Origin: Leptodactylus fallax
Lineage: Eukaryota; Chordata; Amphibia; Anura; Leptodactylidae
Reading direction: 5' to 3'
Length of the DNA: 64,000 nt
Assembly: GCA_947044405.1 (NCBI GenBank)
Contig: CAMRHE010000166.1
Location: 2,171,501-2,235,500, forward strand
This document shows, in pieces, positions 1 to 11,000 of this stretch. A program made the translations under genes and the position numbers. The notes beneath the pieces were generated by a model. It searched no databases, was not told the origin of the DNA, and saw only the letters and a program-made list of their open reading frames with translations. How positions within the stretch are numbered: the stretch's first letter is position 1; every line of letters starts with the position of its first letter.

Positions 1-1022
1 TTGAATTGCATAATGTTACACAATAGTTGCAACAGTTCAATTAGTAATAAAGTGACAATAAATGTAATAGCCTTAACAATAGGCATAATATAACCTGGCA
101 ATAGTATGTAGTATATAGTATGCAGCTGAAATATCTTGAAAAAACTATATCTGGCATAGCATGTGCAATCACACAGTAAGGTTCCATGTGCAAGAACGTG
201 CATTGAACGTGCATTGAACCATTATTTTCTTATGGCCTCATACACACACCCCTGTATTATCATGTAGGGGGCTGTAAGTTAGAATATTCCAACTGCGCTG
301 GAATCAGTGGAGTTACACCTACTAACTTTCTAAAAACTTGAATTGGTTGAGGTAGTGATAGGTTCTCAAAGTTATAAATGTATGTGTGGTAGTATATGGC
401 TTACCTATACAGTATCTAAACTTGGAGATAGCTGGAACTTCAAAATTTGTAATTCATTTATAAGCACATAGTGCTTAGCAAGATTTAAATAGATAGATGC
501 GGCTATTTTGGTAAAGTCTGAATTATGCTTCATTTAAGAACAGCTATGATCTTCTTGCCATGAAAAAGGACTAGAGAAATATGTAATTACAGGCTGTAAG
601 GGTGTTCTTCTGACATGAGTACCATACATTTATTCATAACCACTTATAGATGAAAGAAGAATAGATTCCCGCATCAGACAGCAGCTGTACATAACTCAAA
701 TATAACTCTTTATAAAATAAAGAGTTGGTAATGTTTTTAAATGTGTGGGGGTAGACCACAGCTTTTGTTAGAAAGGTCTATCAGTCATGTACCATACCTG
801 GCATTTACAACCAGACTATTATGTTGCATTCAGCTCTGTTGGAGTCATCAACTAGAGATGGGCGAACCTCTCAAGATTTGTTTCGTGTTCAGTGGCTTGA
901 GTTCCTGATTTGTTTTGGAGTGAACAAGTTTGGTATGAACCACACTTTAAGTTGGCTTATGGCATCTTATGGATTGCAGCCCCTCTCAGATTGCACATCT
1001 AGGTCCTACTTACTCCAACCTT
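1..1022. other. Intron 1 of GPR83, 5' part; no gene seen
   Basis: AT-rich sequence with no supported coding region. I looked for GPR83 exon 1 (signal peptide, TM1, TM2) and did not find it, so the exon should lie upstream of the window. From about 852 to 960 there is a stretch starting with a gggcgaacct motif that looks like an old interspersed repeat, but I cannot place it in a family. Confidence 0.5.
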
Positions 1023-1770
1023 TGCTGGAGGGGATGTGGGGGTGTGGATGATCTCATGCACATGTGGTGGGACTGCCTTTCATGTTTATGTTCTCTATTA
1101 CCAAGACTGCCATCCCTATGTCCCCTGGCCTGGCACTATGCTTGTTAGACACAGATAGCCTTCCGAATAATATAATGGTGGTGGCTGCGCGATTGGTGAA
1201 TGCTCTCCAGTGGAGATTGGCGAAGTGTCTGACTGTTGCTGAACTCATCCAACACGTACATTTAGCCAATACTAAGGAGAGGATGCTAGCTGAAAGGGGC
1301 AAATACTTTGCTAAATTTAACTGTCGCTGGGCGTTGTAGAAGACCTACCAAGGTTTGCCTTAGCCAGGATCTTCATTCCGAGACTGGGAACCCTTTACTA
1401 CTTTCCTTACTATAAGTCGGACTCTTCTCATTTATTATTCTGGCACCCAATGTTTTGCTTTGTTTTTAGCAACTTCACATCATGAGCTTACACTTCTATT
1501 TTCTCCTTTTTTATGTTGACTTATGTTTCTTGTTCGATTTGTTTCCCCTACCCCCAATATATTTAGAGTGACCCTTGTCTTATGATCATCTGACATTCTT
1601 GAATTGTGCTTTCTCACGATTTAAAGGTACTCTCACACTTGTATACTATCATACAATAAGCTTTTACTAGCTGTAATTTCGTCTGGACATATATCCTTTG
1701 TATGGTTTATTTTATCCAATGTTTTGTTTATGCACAAAAATGTAATAAAAAGTTAATTTTTTTTTTGTAA
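1023..1770 (+). mobile_element. L1-type LINE, 3' end of ORF2 and 3' UTR (decayed)
   Basis: Translation from 1023 shows the C-terminal cysteine motif of L1-type ORF2 (CWRGCG, then HMWWDC), followed by one frameshift. The open stretch 1064-1339 then continues with the ORF2 tail (ALQWRLAKC... LANTKERMLAERG). A 3' UTR follows, ending near 1770 with aataaaaagtt and a T/A-rich tail. This is a 5'-truncated, inactive copy in the same orientation as GPR83. Its end lies about 130 bp upstream of the exon 2 splice acceptor. The L1/Tx1 group is inferred from the cysteine motif; the exact family is not determined. Confidence 0.75.
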
Positions 1771-1902
1771 AAAGGTGGCCTAATGTACAAATGGGGAAAA
1801 GGCTCTACAGCATTGTGATTAGAGATTTAGGTACATTTACATATCAGCTGTACATTATATTGTTATTCATATTAATGCATGGAATCTTTCATTTGTCCTT
1901 AG

Positions 1903-2043
<141 letters not shown>

Positions 2044-2482
2044 TAAGTATTCAGATTGGTAAAAGAGCCTATATTAACCCCTCTCTACTGTGGCAAATAT
2101 TGGATTCTTCATTTTTAGTTTTTGCTTCCCGCCTTCCAAAAGTCATTGCTTTTATATTTTACTTTTTACATGGCCATATGGCTTGTTTTCTGAAGAATAA
2201 ATAGTACTTCCTTTTGGCAATCTTTACATTTCCATATGATGTGCCAGGAAGCCAGACAAAAAAACTTTAAATTTTAAAGTGAAAAAAAAAAACCTTTGTT
2301 TGCATTACTTTCTTATGAGATTTATTTTTACAATGTTCATCCTGCGATGAAAAAGTGTGGATACCCTTATTCTGCAGAACAGTTGATTTACAGTGATAGA
2401 AAATTAGCAAATTAGTGTAGCTTTTATGTTTTAATACCTTTGCATTGACATTTTATATATTTCAATTTTCAGAGCTGTGTTA

Positions 2483-2640
2483 CGCTGAGGCCTCATTTTG
2501 CGGAAACGCAGTTGTTTTTGTTGCAGATTTTGCTACATTTTTTTTGAGCCAAAGTCAGAAGTGGATTGAGCAGAAGGCAGAAGTATAAGTACATCTTTTA
2601 TATTTCTCATTTTTTTGTAGCCTCTCCTGACTTTGATCAT
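2483..2640. repeat. Interspersed repeat (gaggcc / gcggaaacgcag family), partial
   Basis: The stretch contains tgaggcctcattttgcgg, an A/T tract with gcagattttgct, and tttgagccaaagtcag. Related sequence recurs at 28885-29005 in reverse orientation and as both arms of the foldback at 57200-57663, where TTAA flanks are visible. It is therefore probably a partial copy of a non-autonomous TTAA foldback element. Confidence 0.5.
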
Positions 2641-3466
2641 CACATAATATCATAAATTACTTCTGTATTGTATAGTATATTGTCTACATACTACAGTTTT
2701 ACACTCTGCCTGTGGGAGGGTATAACTGAAGATTTGTAATGACAGGTGTGATAGCTCTCAACTGTCATGACAACCAATCGCCTCCTCCCTCTAACATTAC
2801 AGGGGGTGGTGATCAAAGATGGTGGTGGCCCACCCGATATTATTACATACTGGACATACATTCATATTCACTTTTCTTCATGTCTCAGTACTATGTTATG
2901 TTATCTACTACCGCTTCACATTGTTTGCAGAGGTTAACCTGTTCTATGCTAACAATTTTAAAAGTCATTATCTTCCTATTTTTTCCCTCATATGTTTGAT
3001 TAAACAAGGGCAACCGTTCTAGTACTAACATGTTTTACCTATACAGAAAAAGCTCCAAAGTCAAAATATCACATATACCACATACAGTATGTTGTTTTAC
3101 ATGTTATCAGGTCACCCCTATATAGAGGCATTTGGATTTTAACAAATACTGACAGTGTGAACACTGTCTACATTTAAAATTACATTTTGGGATGCATTGT
3201 TGCAACCATATGTACATTGGATCAATGGGCCCATGAGGTTTGTACACCTCCTCAAGGACAATGGGTCTAAAATCACTGACTGTCATTCTTAAAAGGGCCC
3301 GTTTTTTTCTATACTTGATTTTATAGCTTTTGGCATGGGGCTGAATTTAAATGTCAAGATGTGCCAGGATTGTGATTCCATCTGGGGTCCAAAAAGGAGG
3401 GAAGAGGACCTAAGTGCTGGACATAAACAGGATTAGGGCGACTGTATCCTGACGCTCTCAATAACC

Positions 3467-3495
3467 CTGATAAAGGGCATTTGTAGCCCAAAACG
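3467..3495 (+). ncRNA. Hammerhead-ribozyme-like core, decayed
   Basis: The order ctgataa, then a 4-bp stem gggc (3475-3478) / gccc (3486-3489), then aaaacg resembles the hammerhead core CUGAUGA - stem II - GAAAC. Two core bases differ (A for G in each conserved block), so it is probably inactive. Hammerhead motifs are known in Penelope-like retroelements, and decayed copies are expected in amphibian DNA. The family assignment is an inference. Confidence 0.35.
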
Positions 3496-4539
3496 CTGCT
3501 CAAGCTGTAGGATTATGTAAAATTGATTATGCGGCTTTATACTGTGTATGGATTCTAATAATACTATAACTGTAATAAAATAAGCAAGCTCAGCAAATTC
3601 GATTTTCTCTAGATTCAGTGTTCAGATGGGACCAGGGTTAGTTTGGTATGGAAGCCATGCTAGCATACTATTTCCGATTATGTTTATTTATGGCTGTAGG
3701 AAACTTGTTAGTTGGAATATTAGAGGAATGGACCACCTAAGGAAAAAGGTAGCAATTTTTGCCTTCTGCATCATCCACCTTCTTCTCCAAACATAGTGCT
3801 TGTACCATATTGTAGTGAGCCACTGTGTGTATTGCGAACATATAGGAAGAAACGTCAGTTCCCATCTGCAGGTGCTCTGGTCTACGCCTATGTTCCAATA
3901 AACTATGCAAAAATGACACAAGTAGAGCTAAAGGCTATTAAATTCCTAGTAACAACTCTTCCTGGCAAATGGTTCCCAATTTACACTCAACTCAACAAAT
4001 ATTGTATATGTGAAGCGTGTGCAATTAATTGACCTACAGGCAATGAGGTGCATCTGTTGCTGCAGAGTATTGGCACCTAGAATCTGTCTATTACCGATTC
4101 ACCACCAGCTGTTATAGAGAAAAGCCTGCAATGCCAGTCTTTAATAATTGCCAGAGACACGCTCCTACTTATAGATTAAAATTCTCTAAGACAAAACCCC
4201 TCTCAAAGGCATCCTCAGTGGTATTGAGACCATGCCATTTATACTAATATCACACAGAATGAATTCACCTCATTGCCTGAGATATTACAATTTGAACTTT
4301 GTGCAGAGAGAGTAAATGTTCCATTTTAACAGCTCAATTATTGCACACTATAAATGTATGTGCTTTTTATGCACTTAAGTGCAATTTGGGCATTATTTGC
4401 CATTGACAATTGTTGAATTTGTATCTGTGTACAAGGCACAGAAAATAGATGGAGATCAACACCTACAGGGAAAGGAACTAAAGCTTACGTCCTCATTAGG
4501 GAATTTCCAATGCTCATGCACTGGTTCAGTACAGAACAT

Positions 4540-6680
4540 AATAATAATAATAGTCCTTTAATAGTCCCACAATGGGGAAATTCAGTGTGTTACAGCAGCA
4601 AAGATAAGCAGATACAAATACAAATACAACATGTACAGGAATGTTCCAAGGTGAGAGGCATTACATTAATAGCAGACAGACAGATAGGACGTAGCAGAGG
4701 AGGGGGGGGGGGATTTAACAGGCAGAGAGATATTTCAGTTCTCTGTGTGTAATGATCTCTGCTTAGGTCGGTGTTGGTTGTACAGCCTAACCGCGGTGGG
4801 GAGGAAAGACTTCCGATAGCGCTCCTTCTCACACCTAGGGTGGAGCAGTCGGTCACTGACAGTACTGCTCAGCGCGATCACAGTCTCATGCATGGGATGG
4901 GACTTCTTCTTCTGCATGGAGCTCACCACAGACAGTATCCTTCTGTCACCCACCACCTGCACTGGGTCCAGTGGGCTCCCCAGGACAGAGCTGGCCCTTC
5001 TAATCAGCTTGTCAAGTTTATTTCTGTCCCTGGTTGATATACTGCTCCCCCAGCAGGCCACTCCAAAGAAGATGGCTGATGCCACTACCGAGTTGAAGAA
5101 AGTTCTAAGAAGTGCCCCCCGGATTCCAAAGGCTCTCAGTTTCCTAAGCAGGTAGAGCCTGCTGTGGCCCTTCCTGTACAGGGCCTCCATATGATCTGCC
5201 CAGTCCAGCTTATTATTAAGGAGCAAACCCAGGTACTTATAGGTGTTCACAATCTCGATGCCCGTCCCCAGGATGTCCACTGGATTTGGAGGGCATCTGC
5301 CTTTGCGGAAGTCCACCACCATCTCCTTGGTCTTCCCCGCGTTAATCTTCAGGTGGTTCCGGTGGCACCAGTCCACAAAATCCTGGTTCAGTTCTCTGTA
5401 CTCCCTGTCATCATCATCTGTGATGAGACCCACTATTGCAGAGTCGTCAGAATACTTCTGTAGGTAGCAGCTGGATGAGTTGCACCTAAAATCTGCAGTG
5501 TACAGTGTGAAGAGGAAAGGGGCGAGAACCGTACCCTGAGGTGCCCCCGTATTACAGATCACGGTACCTGACACACAGTCTCGGGCTCTCACGTATTGAG
5601 GTCGATTTGTGAGGTAGTCTAGGATCCAGTTGGAGAGGTGGTGGTCCACTCCAGCAAGGCCCAGCTTGTCCCTCAATAACCTGGGCTGTATGGTGTTAAA
5701 AGCACTGGAGAAGTCAAAGAACATTATTCTCACTGTGTTCCCTGGTTTCTCCAGGTGAGACAGAGCCCTGTGCAGAAGATGGATGATGGCATCATCTACC
5801 CCAATGCCCGGCCGATAAGCAAACTGGAGGGGTCCATAGCGGGGCTCACTAGAGGGCGGAGGTGTGTGAGAACCAATCTCTCCAAGATCTTCAGCAGGTG
5901 GGATGTCAGTGCTACAGGTCTGTAGTCGTTGAGGTCCATAGGGTGGGGTTTCTTTGGAACTGGTACCACACAAGATTTCCATAATTCAGGGACTATTTCC
6001 TGCCTCAGGCTCATATTATACATATATGTAATTATACCACACAGCTGGTCCCCGCAAGTCTTAATTAGCCTTGCACTGATGTCATCTGGCCCTGCGGCTT
6101 TCCTCGCTTTGATCTTTTTCATCTCCTTCCTCACCTGGGCCCGTGTGAAGGTCAGACTGTGGCCAGATAAAGACGGATTTCTGGATTTACTGGTCTGTTG
6201 GGAAGTGGCCGCATGGGGAGAAGTCATTGTGGTGGGGGAAGCTGAAGGACATACTGGGGTGGGAGGAGCTGGTGTGTGATCAAATCTGTTGAAGAATAGG
6301 TTTAGTTCATTAAGCCAATTAACATCTGCCTCAATCTGGCAGACAGACTGTTTATGACCCGAAATTGACTTAAGCCCCTCCCAGACCCCCCTTATGTCTT
6401 TTCTTTCCATTTGCTTTTCCATTTTTTCTTTATAACTGGCTTTTCCCTGCCTGATTTGATGCCTCAGCTCCTTTTGTACTTCCCTCAACCCCTCCTTATC
6501 TCTTGTCCTGAATGCCATCTTTTTCTCCTTAAGTAGTGTTTTTATATCAGAGTTAATCCATGGTTTGTTATTGGAGAAGCACCTCACCACTGCAATGGTT
6601 ATATTTAGAGAAGATAAAATCAAGGAAATAGGGGATGGTGTGGGAAAATCTTGGACACTTATAAGCCGATTTTTTGTCAT
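4540..6680 (-). mobile_element. L2/CR1-clade LINE, 5'-truncated, frameshifted ORF2
   Basis: On the minus strand two overlapping open stretches (6680-5796 and 5982-4735) together encode a non-LTR reverse transcriptase. The first has the linker PWINSDIK and the RT start (KARKAAGPDDIS, LNDYRPVALTS). The second has FFDFSSAFNTI, GAPQGTVLAP, YSDDSAIV in place of the usual YADD, and the C-terminal SFLPTAVRLYN typical of L2/jockey-like LINEs. A frameshift separates them between about 5800 and 5980. The element ends with a 3' motif (tttccccattgtgggac) and a short ATT repeat tail at 4540-4553, as L2-type LINEs do. The endonuclease part is missing: the copy runs into corrupted sequence at about 6690. 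It is inactive and antisense to GPR83. Confidence 0.8.
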
Positions 6681-6689
6681 TTGGACACT

Positions 6690-7131
6690 TCAGGTTTTTT
6701 TTACATTTGGTGCAAAAATTTTTAAAACCCGGCCCCCCCGGGGGGAAAAATGGTGGGTTTGCGTCGGCGGCAAAACCCCCACAAAAAAAACCCCCTTTTT
6801 TTCCATTTTTAAAAAAAAAAAAGATTTTTTACCCACCCCAAAACAAAAAAAAAAAAAAAAAAAAAATTATACCCCCCCCCTTTTTCCAACCCTTTTTTTT
6901 CCCCCTTTTTTTTTTTCCCCTCCTTTTTTTTTTCTTTGTTTTGTTTTCTCCTCTTCTCTTTTTCTTTTTCTTTTCTTTATAAATAATATTTTTTTATTTT
7001 TTTTTTTTTTTTTTTTTTTTTTGTTTTTATTTTGAAGGTGTTAAAAATAAAATTTGTAAAATGAGAAAAGAGGATAGGAGTTTTTTTTTTCCCACCAAAA
7101 AAAAAAAAAAAACCCAAAATTTAAAAAAAAG
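6690..7131. other. Homopolymer-noise stretch, probable sequencing or assembly artefact
   Basis: Long runs of single bases (c, g, a and t runs of 5-25) replace normal sequence, and base identity decays gradually from about 6690. Open frames here give poly-K/P/F proteins of no meaning. By comparison with the right LTR, the terminal roughly 78 bp of the left gypsy LTR should lie at about 7061-7138, inside this stretch. Confidence 0.8.
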
Positions 7132-8032
7132 GGAAAAAATATATTTACTATAAGTTAATAAAGGCTAGTTAAAGGTAAAATGACAGGGCTAAAGACAAGC
7201 AAAATATACAATATAGCATGAACAATTTCAAGGCAAATTCTGCAATGGTTTCTACTTTTACTCTGTCCACTTCTGCAGTATGGACACTGAATGAACAATA
7301 TACTCAAAACTATCCCTAACTGACCCTGACTTCACATTTGGGTGCACCCCCTTTTCCCCAGTGGTCCAGGTGGACCGCTTACAGTCTGTAGAAGCGCGCG
7401 GTGGGGCCCAAAGTCGTTCCTTTCTTTTATAGCGAAACGTCCTCTCCTCACGGTTATCAGGATCTTGGGAGAAATGAAGTCCTCTTTAACAGGGAAACCC
7501 AATGAATGCAATGTAATCCAACAGCAGATTCCACTCAGCACACTGACAGTCCTGCCGAATCCATACACTGAGCTGGGATGTAAGCCGGGGTTTAGCAGGT
7601 GCTGTCCAGTACATCAACAGCACTGCGAGTCTCTATCTGTGGTATCCATATACACAGTCACAATGTCAGTCTCACTGATCAGCCACTGAGCACAGTTCCT
7701 TTCACGTGGACTCACTAGTCCTGTTGTCTCTTTACACTCTGTTTGTCTCTGGACCAAGATACAGCTTAGCTGTACAGAAAAATCTCCACACCAGTTCAAT
7801 ACAACACTTGCTAAGATGGCTGCTGCTCTCTGTCTCGTCACTTCCTGCTTCTCTGCTCACATTCTGTCTGCAGAACAGGCAAGCTGACATAAAAGGGGGG
7901 GGAAGTCACTCCAGCATCATGTCACAATTACAATGGCTGCTGTCTTAAAGGAACAGAATCACAGAAATACATTCAACATTAACAGTTTATACAGACAAAT
8001 GAAGCTTAGGACAACATTGGCTGTCTCTTACA
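7061..8032 (-). repeat. Gypsy element 3' LTR (left copy)
   Basis: From 7139 to about 7500 the sequence matches 13323 to about 13690 at an offset of 6184 with only small differences. The outermost part, 7998-8032, matches 14181-14215 at an offset of 6183. On the minus strand the LTR begins TGTAAGAGACAG at 8032. Its end, expected near 7061 as ...TTCACA, is lost in corrupted sequence. The length would be about 970 bp. A polypurine tract adjoins it at 8033. Confidence 0.8.
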
Positions 8033-8050
8033 TATTCCCCCCCACTTTAA
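8033..8050 (-). promoter_or_regulatory. Polypurine tract of the gypsy element
   Basis: On the minus strand, aaagtggggggaata immediately precedes the TGTAAGAG start of the 3' LTR. This is the usual position and composition of the plus-strand primer of LTR retrotransposons. It overlaps the pol stop codon (8047-8049). Confidence 0.75.
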
Positions 8051-11000
8051 GATTGGCAGTCCCTGCCTATGACTGTATATCCAGAGGGTTGTACTTTTAT
8101 GCACAGGGTGGTAGTATACCGATGTATGGCAGGCCAAACAAACTCATCCTGCGCATACCGAACAGGGGGAATACCAGCATTTGGCCTAGTGGTCCGTCTG
8201 AGGACCGGTGGTATATTATGGGGTGCTGCAGCTATGGGCTGAGAAGGACCAGCGGATTCCGCACCAGAGGGGGCACAGGCCGGAGATACAGTAGTCACAG
8301 GTGGAACATCCCCAGGAGCAGGGATCGGCCAACAATCATCCTCCTCGTCGGAGGCCCATTCCGCACCTCCATTCTCTGACTGTGGGAGCTCATTCACATT
8401 GGCAAGCCCATCATGATTTGTCCCTTCAGAATGACACAGGCGCAACATATTTCGGTGAAGTACTCGAACACAATCAGTTCCTTCTTTCTGGACCTGGTAC
8501 ACTGGCCCATTCGCATACTTGCGGCCAACAACACGATACGGCAAAGCCTCCCATCGGCTTTCCAATTTCCCTTGGGGTTTCTTGACACGAACTAGCACCA
8601 GGTCGCCTGGTTGCAATGGTGCTTCTTGCACTGGGGTCTTATCAGGATGGGGATGTTCTTGCAGGCGCTGCCGCACCAATCGATGGATCGTCTCAAGTCT
8701 CTGCCGGTGCGCCCGCACCCAAGAGGTTGGATCCCTCGGAGGGAACCCATCCACATCATTCAACTGTAATTCTCCTATACTTCGCCCAGACCGCCCAAAG
8801 AGAAGTGTATAAGGAGAGTACCCCGTTGTAGAATGGACCTGATTGTTATAGGCCCACACCATTTCAGACAAGAACTGAGGCCACTGTAACTTCTTGTCTT
8901 CCTCCAGAGTCCGCAGCATCTGTAGCAGAGTTCTGTTGAATCTTTCACAGGCCCCATTTCCCTGAGGGTGGTATGGAGTCGTGTGCGACTTCTTTATCCC
9001 GTAGATACGTTGAACTTCTTTCATTACGTGTCCCTCAAAGCAGGCACCCTGGTCGGAGTGGATGCGTTTAGGGCACCCATATACTCGAATGAAATCTTGG
9101 CACAGAGCACGAGCTGCTGACTCAGCTGTCTGGTCCTTGGTGGCGGTTACCACCGCAAATTTGGTGAAGTGATCCACCATTACGAGGCAATACTGGTGTC
9201 CGCTATTGGATGGGCCCACCATTAGATAGTCTATCATGACGATTTCTAAAGGTTCCTGGGTCACGATGGTTTGCAGGGGAGCTCTCTGTTCTATTGCCTT
9301 ATGGATCTCACAAGTTCGACAGCTGCGGCATACTTCTTCGACCATTTGACGAAGACCAGGGCAGTAAATCAGTCGCTGTAACCAACGAAAGGTCTTCTCA
9401 TGACCAAAATGTCCATTCTTATTATGAGCCTCAACTGCCAAGGAGCGAGCCAGTTCACTAGGCACCACAATTTGGTATCGAATGTCGATCTCAGAAGGTA
9501 AATAGACCTTTCGGCATAGCACTCCATTTTTCATCTCCAACTTTTCCCACTGACTCAGAACAGATAATATCTCACGTGTCAGTCGTTCTCTTTCCTCTCT
9601 ACAGGGCTTCTGGCCTTTCTCAACACACTTGATCATCTGTGCCAGCCCCTCATGGGTCTGTTGTATCTGTGCCCATTCCTGTCGTGAGGGACCAAAGAAA
9701 GGAGCCATTTCAGTCCCCTCCATCTCAAACTGATTAGTGGCGGTCAAGGCCTGTGAAAATCTGCTGAAATCGGGCACCTCCACATGCTCCAACTCATGAT
9801 CCACATCTTCTGTGGGGGTCTGGGCGGTTACCCTAGAAAGCCCGTCAGCATTCTGGTTCTCTGTCTCGGACCGATACTTAATGCGGTAATTGAACTTAGT
9901 CATTCGGGCTATCCACCTCTGCTCTAACGCCCCGAGCTTGGCATTTTCCAGGTGAGCTAGTGGGTTGTTGTCAGTCAGTACTAAAACTTCAGCACCGGTC
10001 AAATATTCAGAGAATTTCTCGGTCATGGCCCATACCAGTGCCAACAGCTCCAACTTAAATGAACTATAATTCTCGGGGTTTCTTTCAGAATCTCTCAAAG
10101 ACCGGCTGCCGTACGCTATGACCCTCTCCTGGCCATCCTGAAGCTGGGAAAGCACTGCTCCAAGACCATACAGGCTTGCATCCGTATACAGCTGGAACGG
10201 CAAGTGGTAATCAGCATATGCCAAGATTGGGGCTGTTGTCAGTGCATCCTTTAATGCCTGGAAGGCTTGTTCCTGTTCAGGTCCCCACTTCACGGACCGG
10301 TTCTTTGGACCACCGGATGTGCCTCGTAGGAGAGCATTAAGTGGTGCTGCTACCTTGGCGAAATCCTTAATAAACCGTCGATAGTAACCGGCTACTCCAA
10401 GGAACGCCCTCACTTCTCGCAGGGTAGTCGGTATTGGCCAATCTTGAACAGCCGCTATCTTGTCTCTTGATGGTCTCACCCCTTCTCCTGATACGCGGTG
10501 ACCCAAGTAATCAATTTCAGATTGGAACAACCGACATTTACTGGGTTTCAATTTGAGCCCATGTTCCCGCAATCTTCGAAATACTTGCCCCAACTGGTGG
10601 AGATGGTCTTCAAAGGTCGCAGAATACACTATAATGTCATCCAAGTAGATGAGAGTGAACTCAAAGTTGAAGTCACCGAGACATTTCTCCATCAACCGCT
10701 GAAACGTTCCGGGTGCGTTTGTCAACCCGAAGGGCATCCGGTTAAATTCGTATAGTCCCATGGGCAAGATGAATGCCGTCTTCTCCTTGTCTTTTGTGGC
10801 CATCGGCACCTGCCAATACCCACTAGCCAGATCTAGTGAGGAGAAGTACCGGGCTCTCCCTAGCGCTGAGAGGGACTCCTCAATCCGTGGCAAGGGGTAG
10901 GAATCTCGTACGGTGCAAGCGTTTAACTTCCGATAGTCTACGCAAAATCGGATGGACCCATCTTTTTTTCTTACTAACACCACAGGAGCCGCCCAGGGAC

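Noticed and set aside
1..1902. GPR83 exon 1
   Set aside because: No frame here gives a signal peptide, TM1 or TM2. The open frame at 821-1051 overlaps repeat sequence and shows no receptor features.
6565..7035. Open frames giving lysine-, proline- and phenylalanine-rich proteins
   Set aside because: They lie in the homopolymer-noise stretch and have no relation to real proteins.
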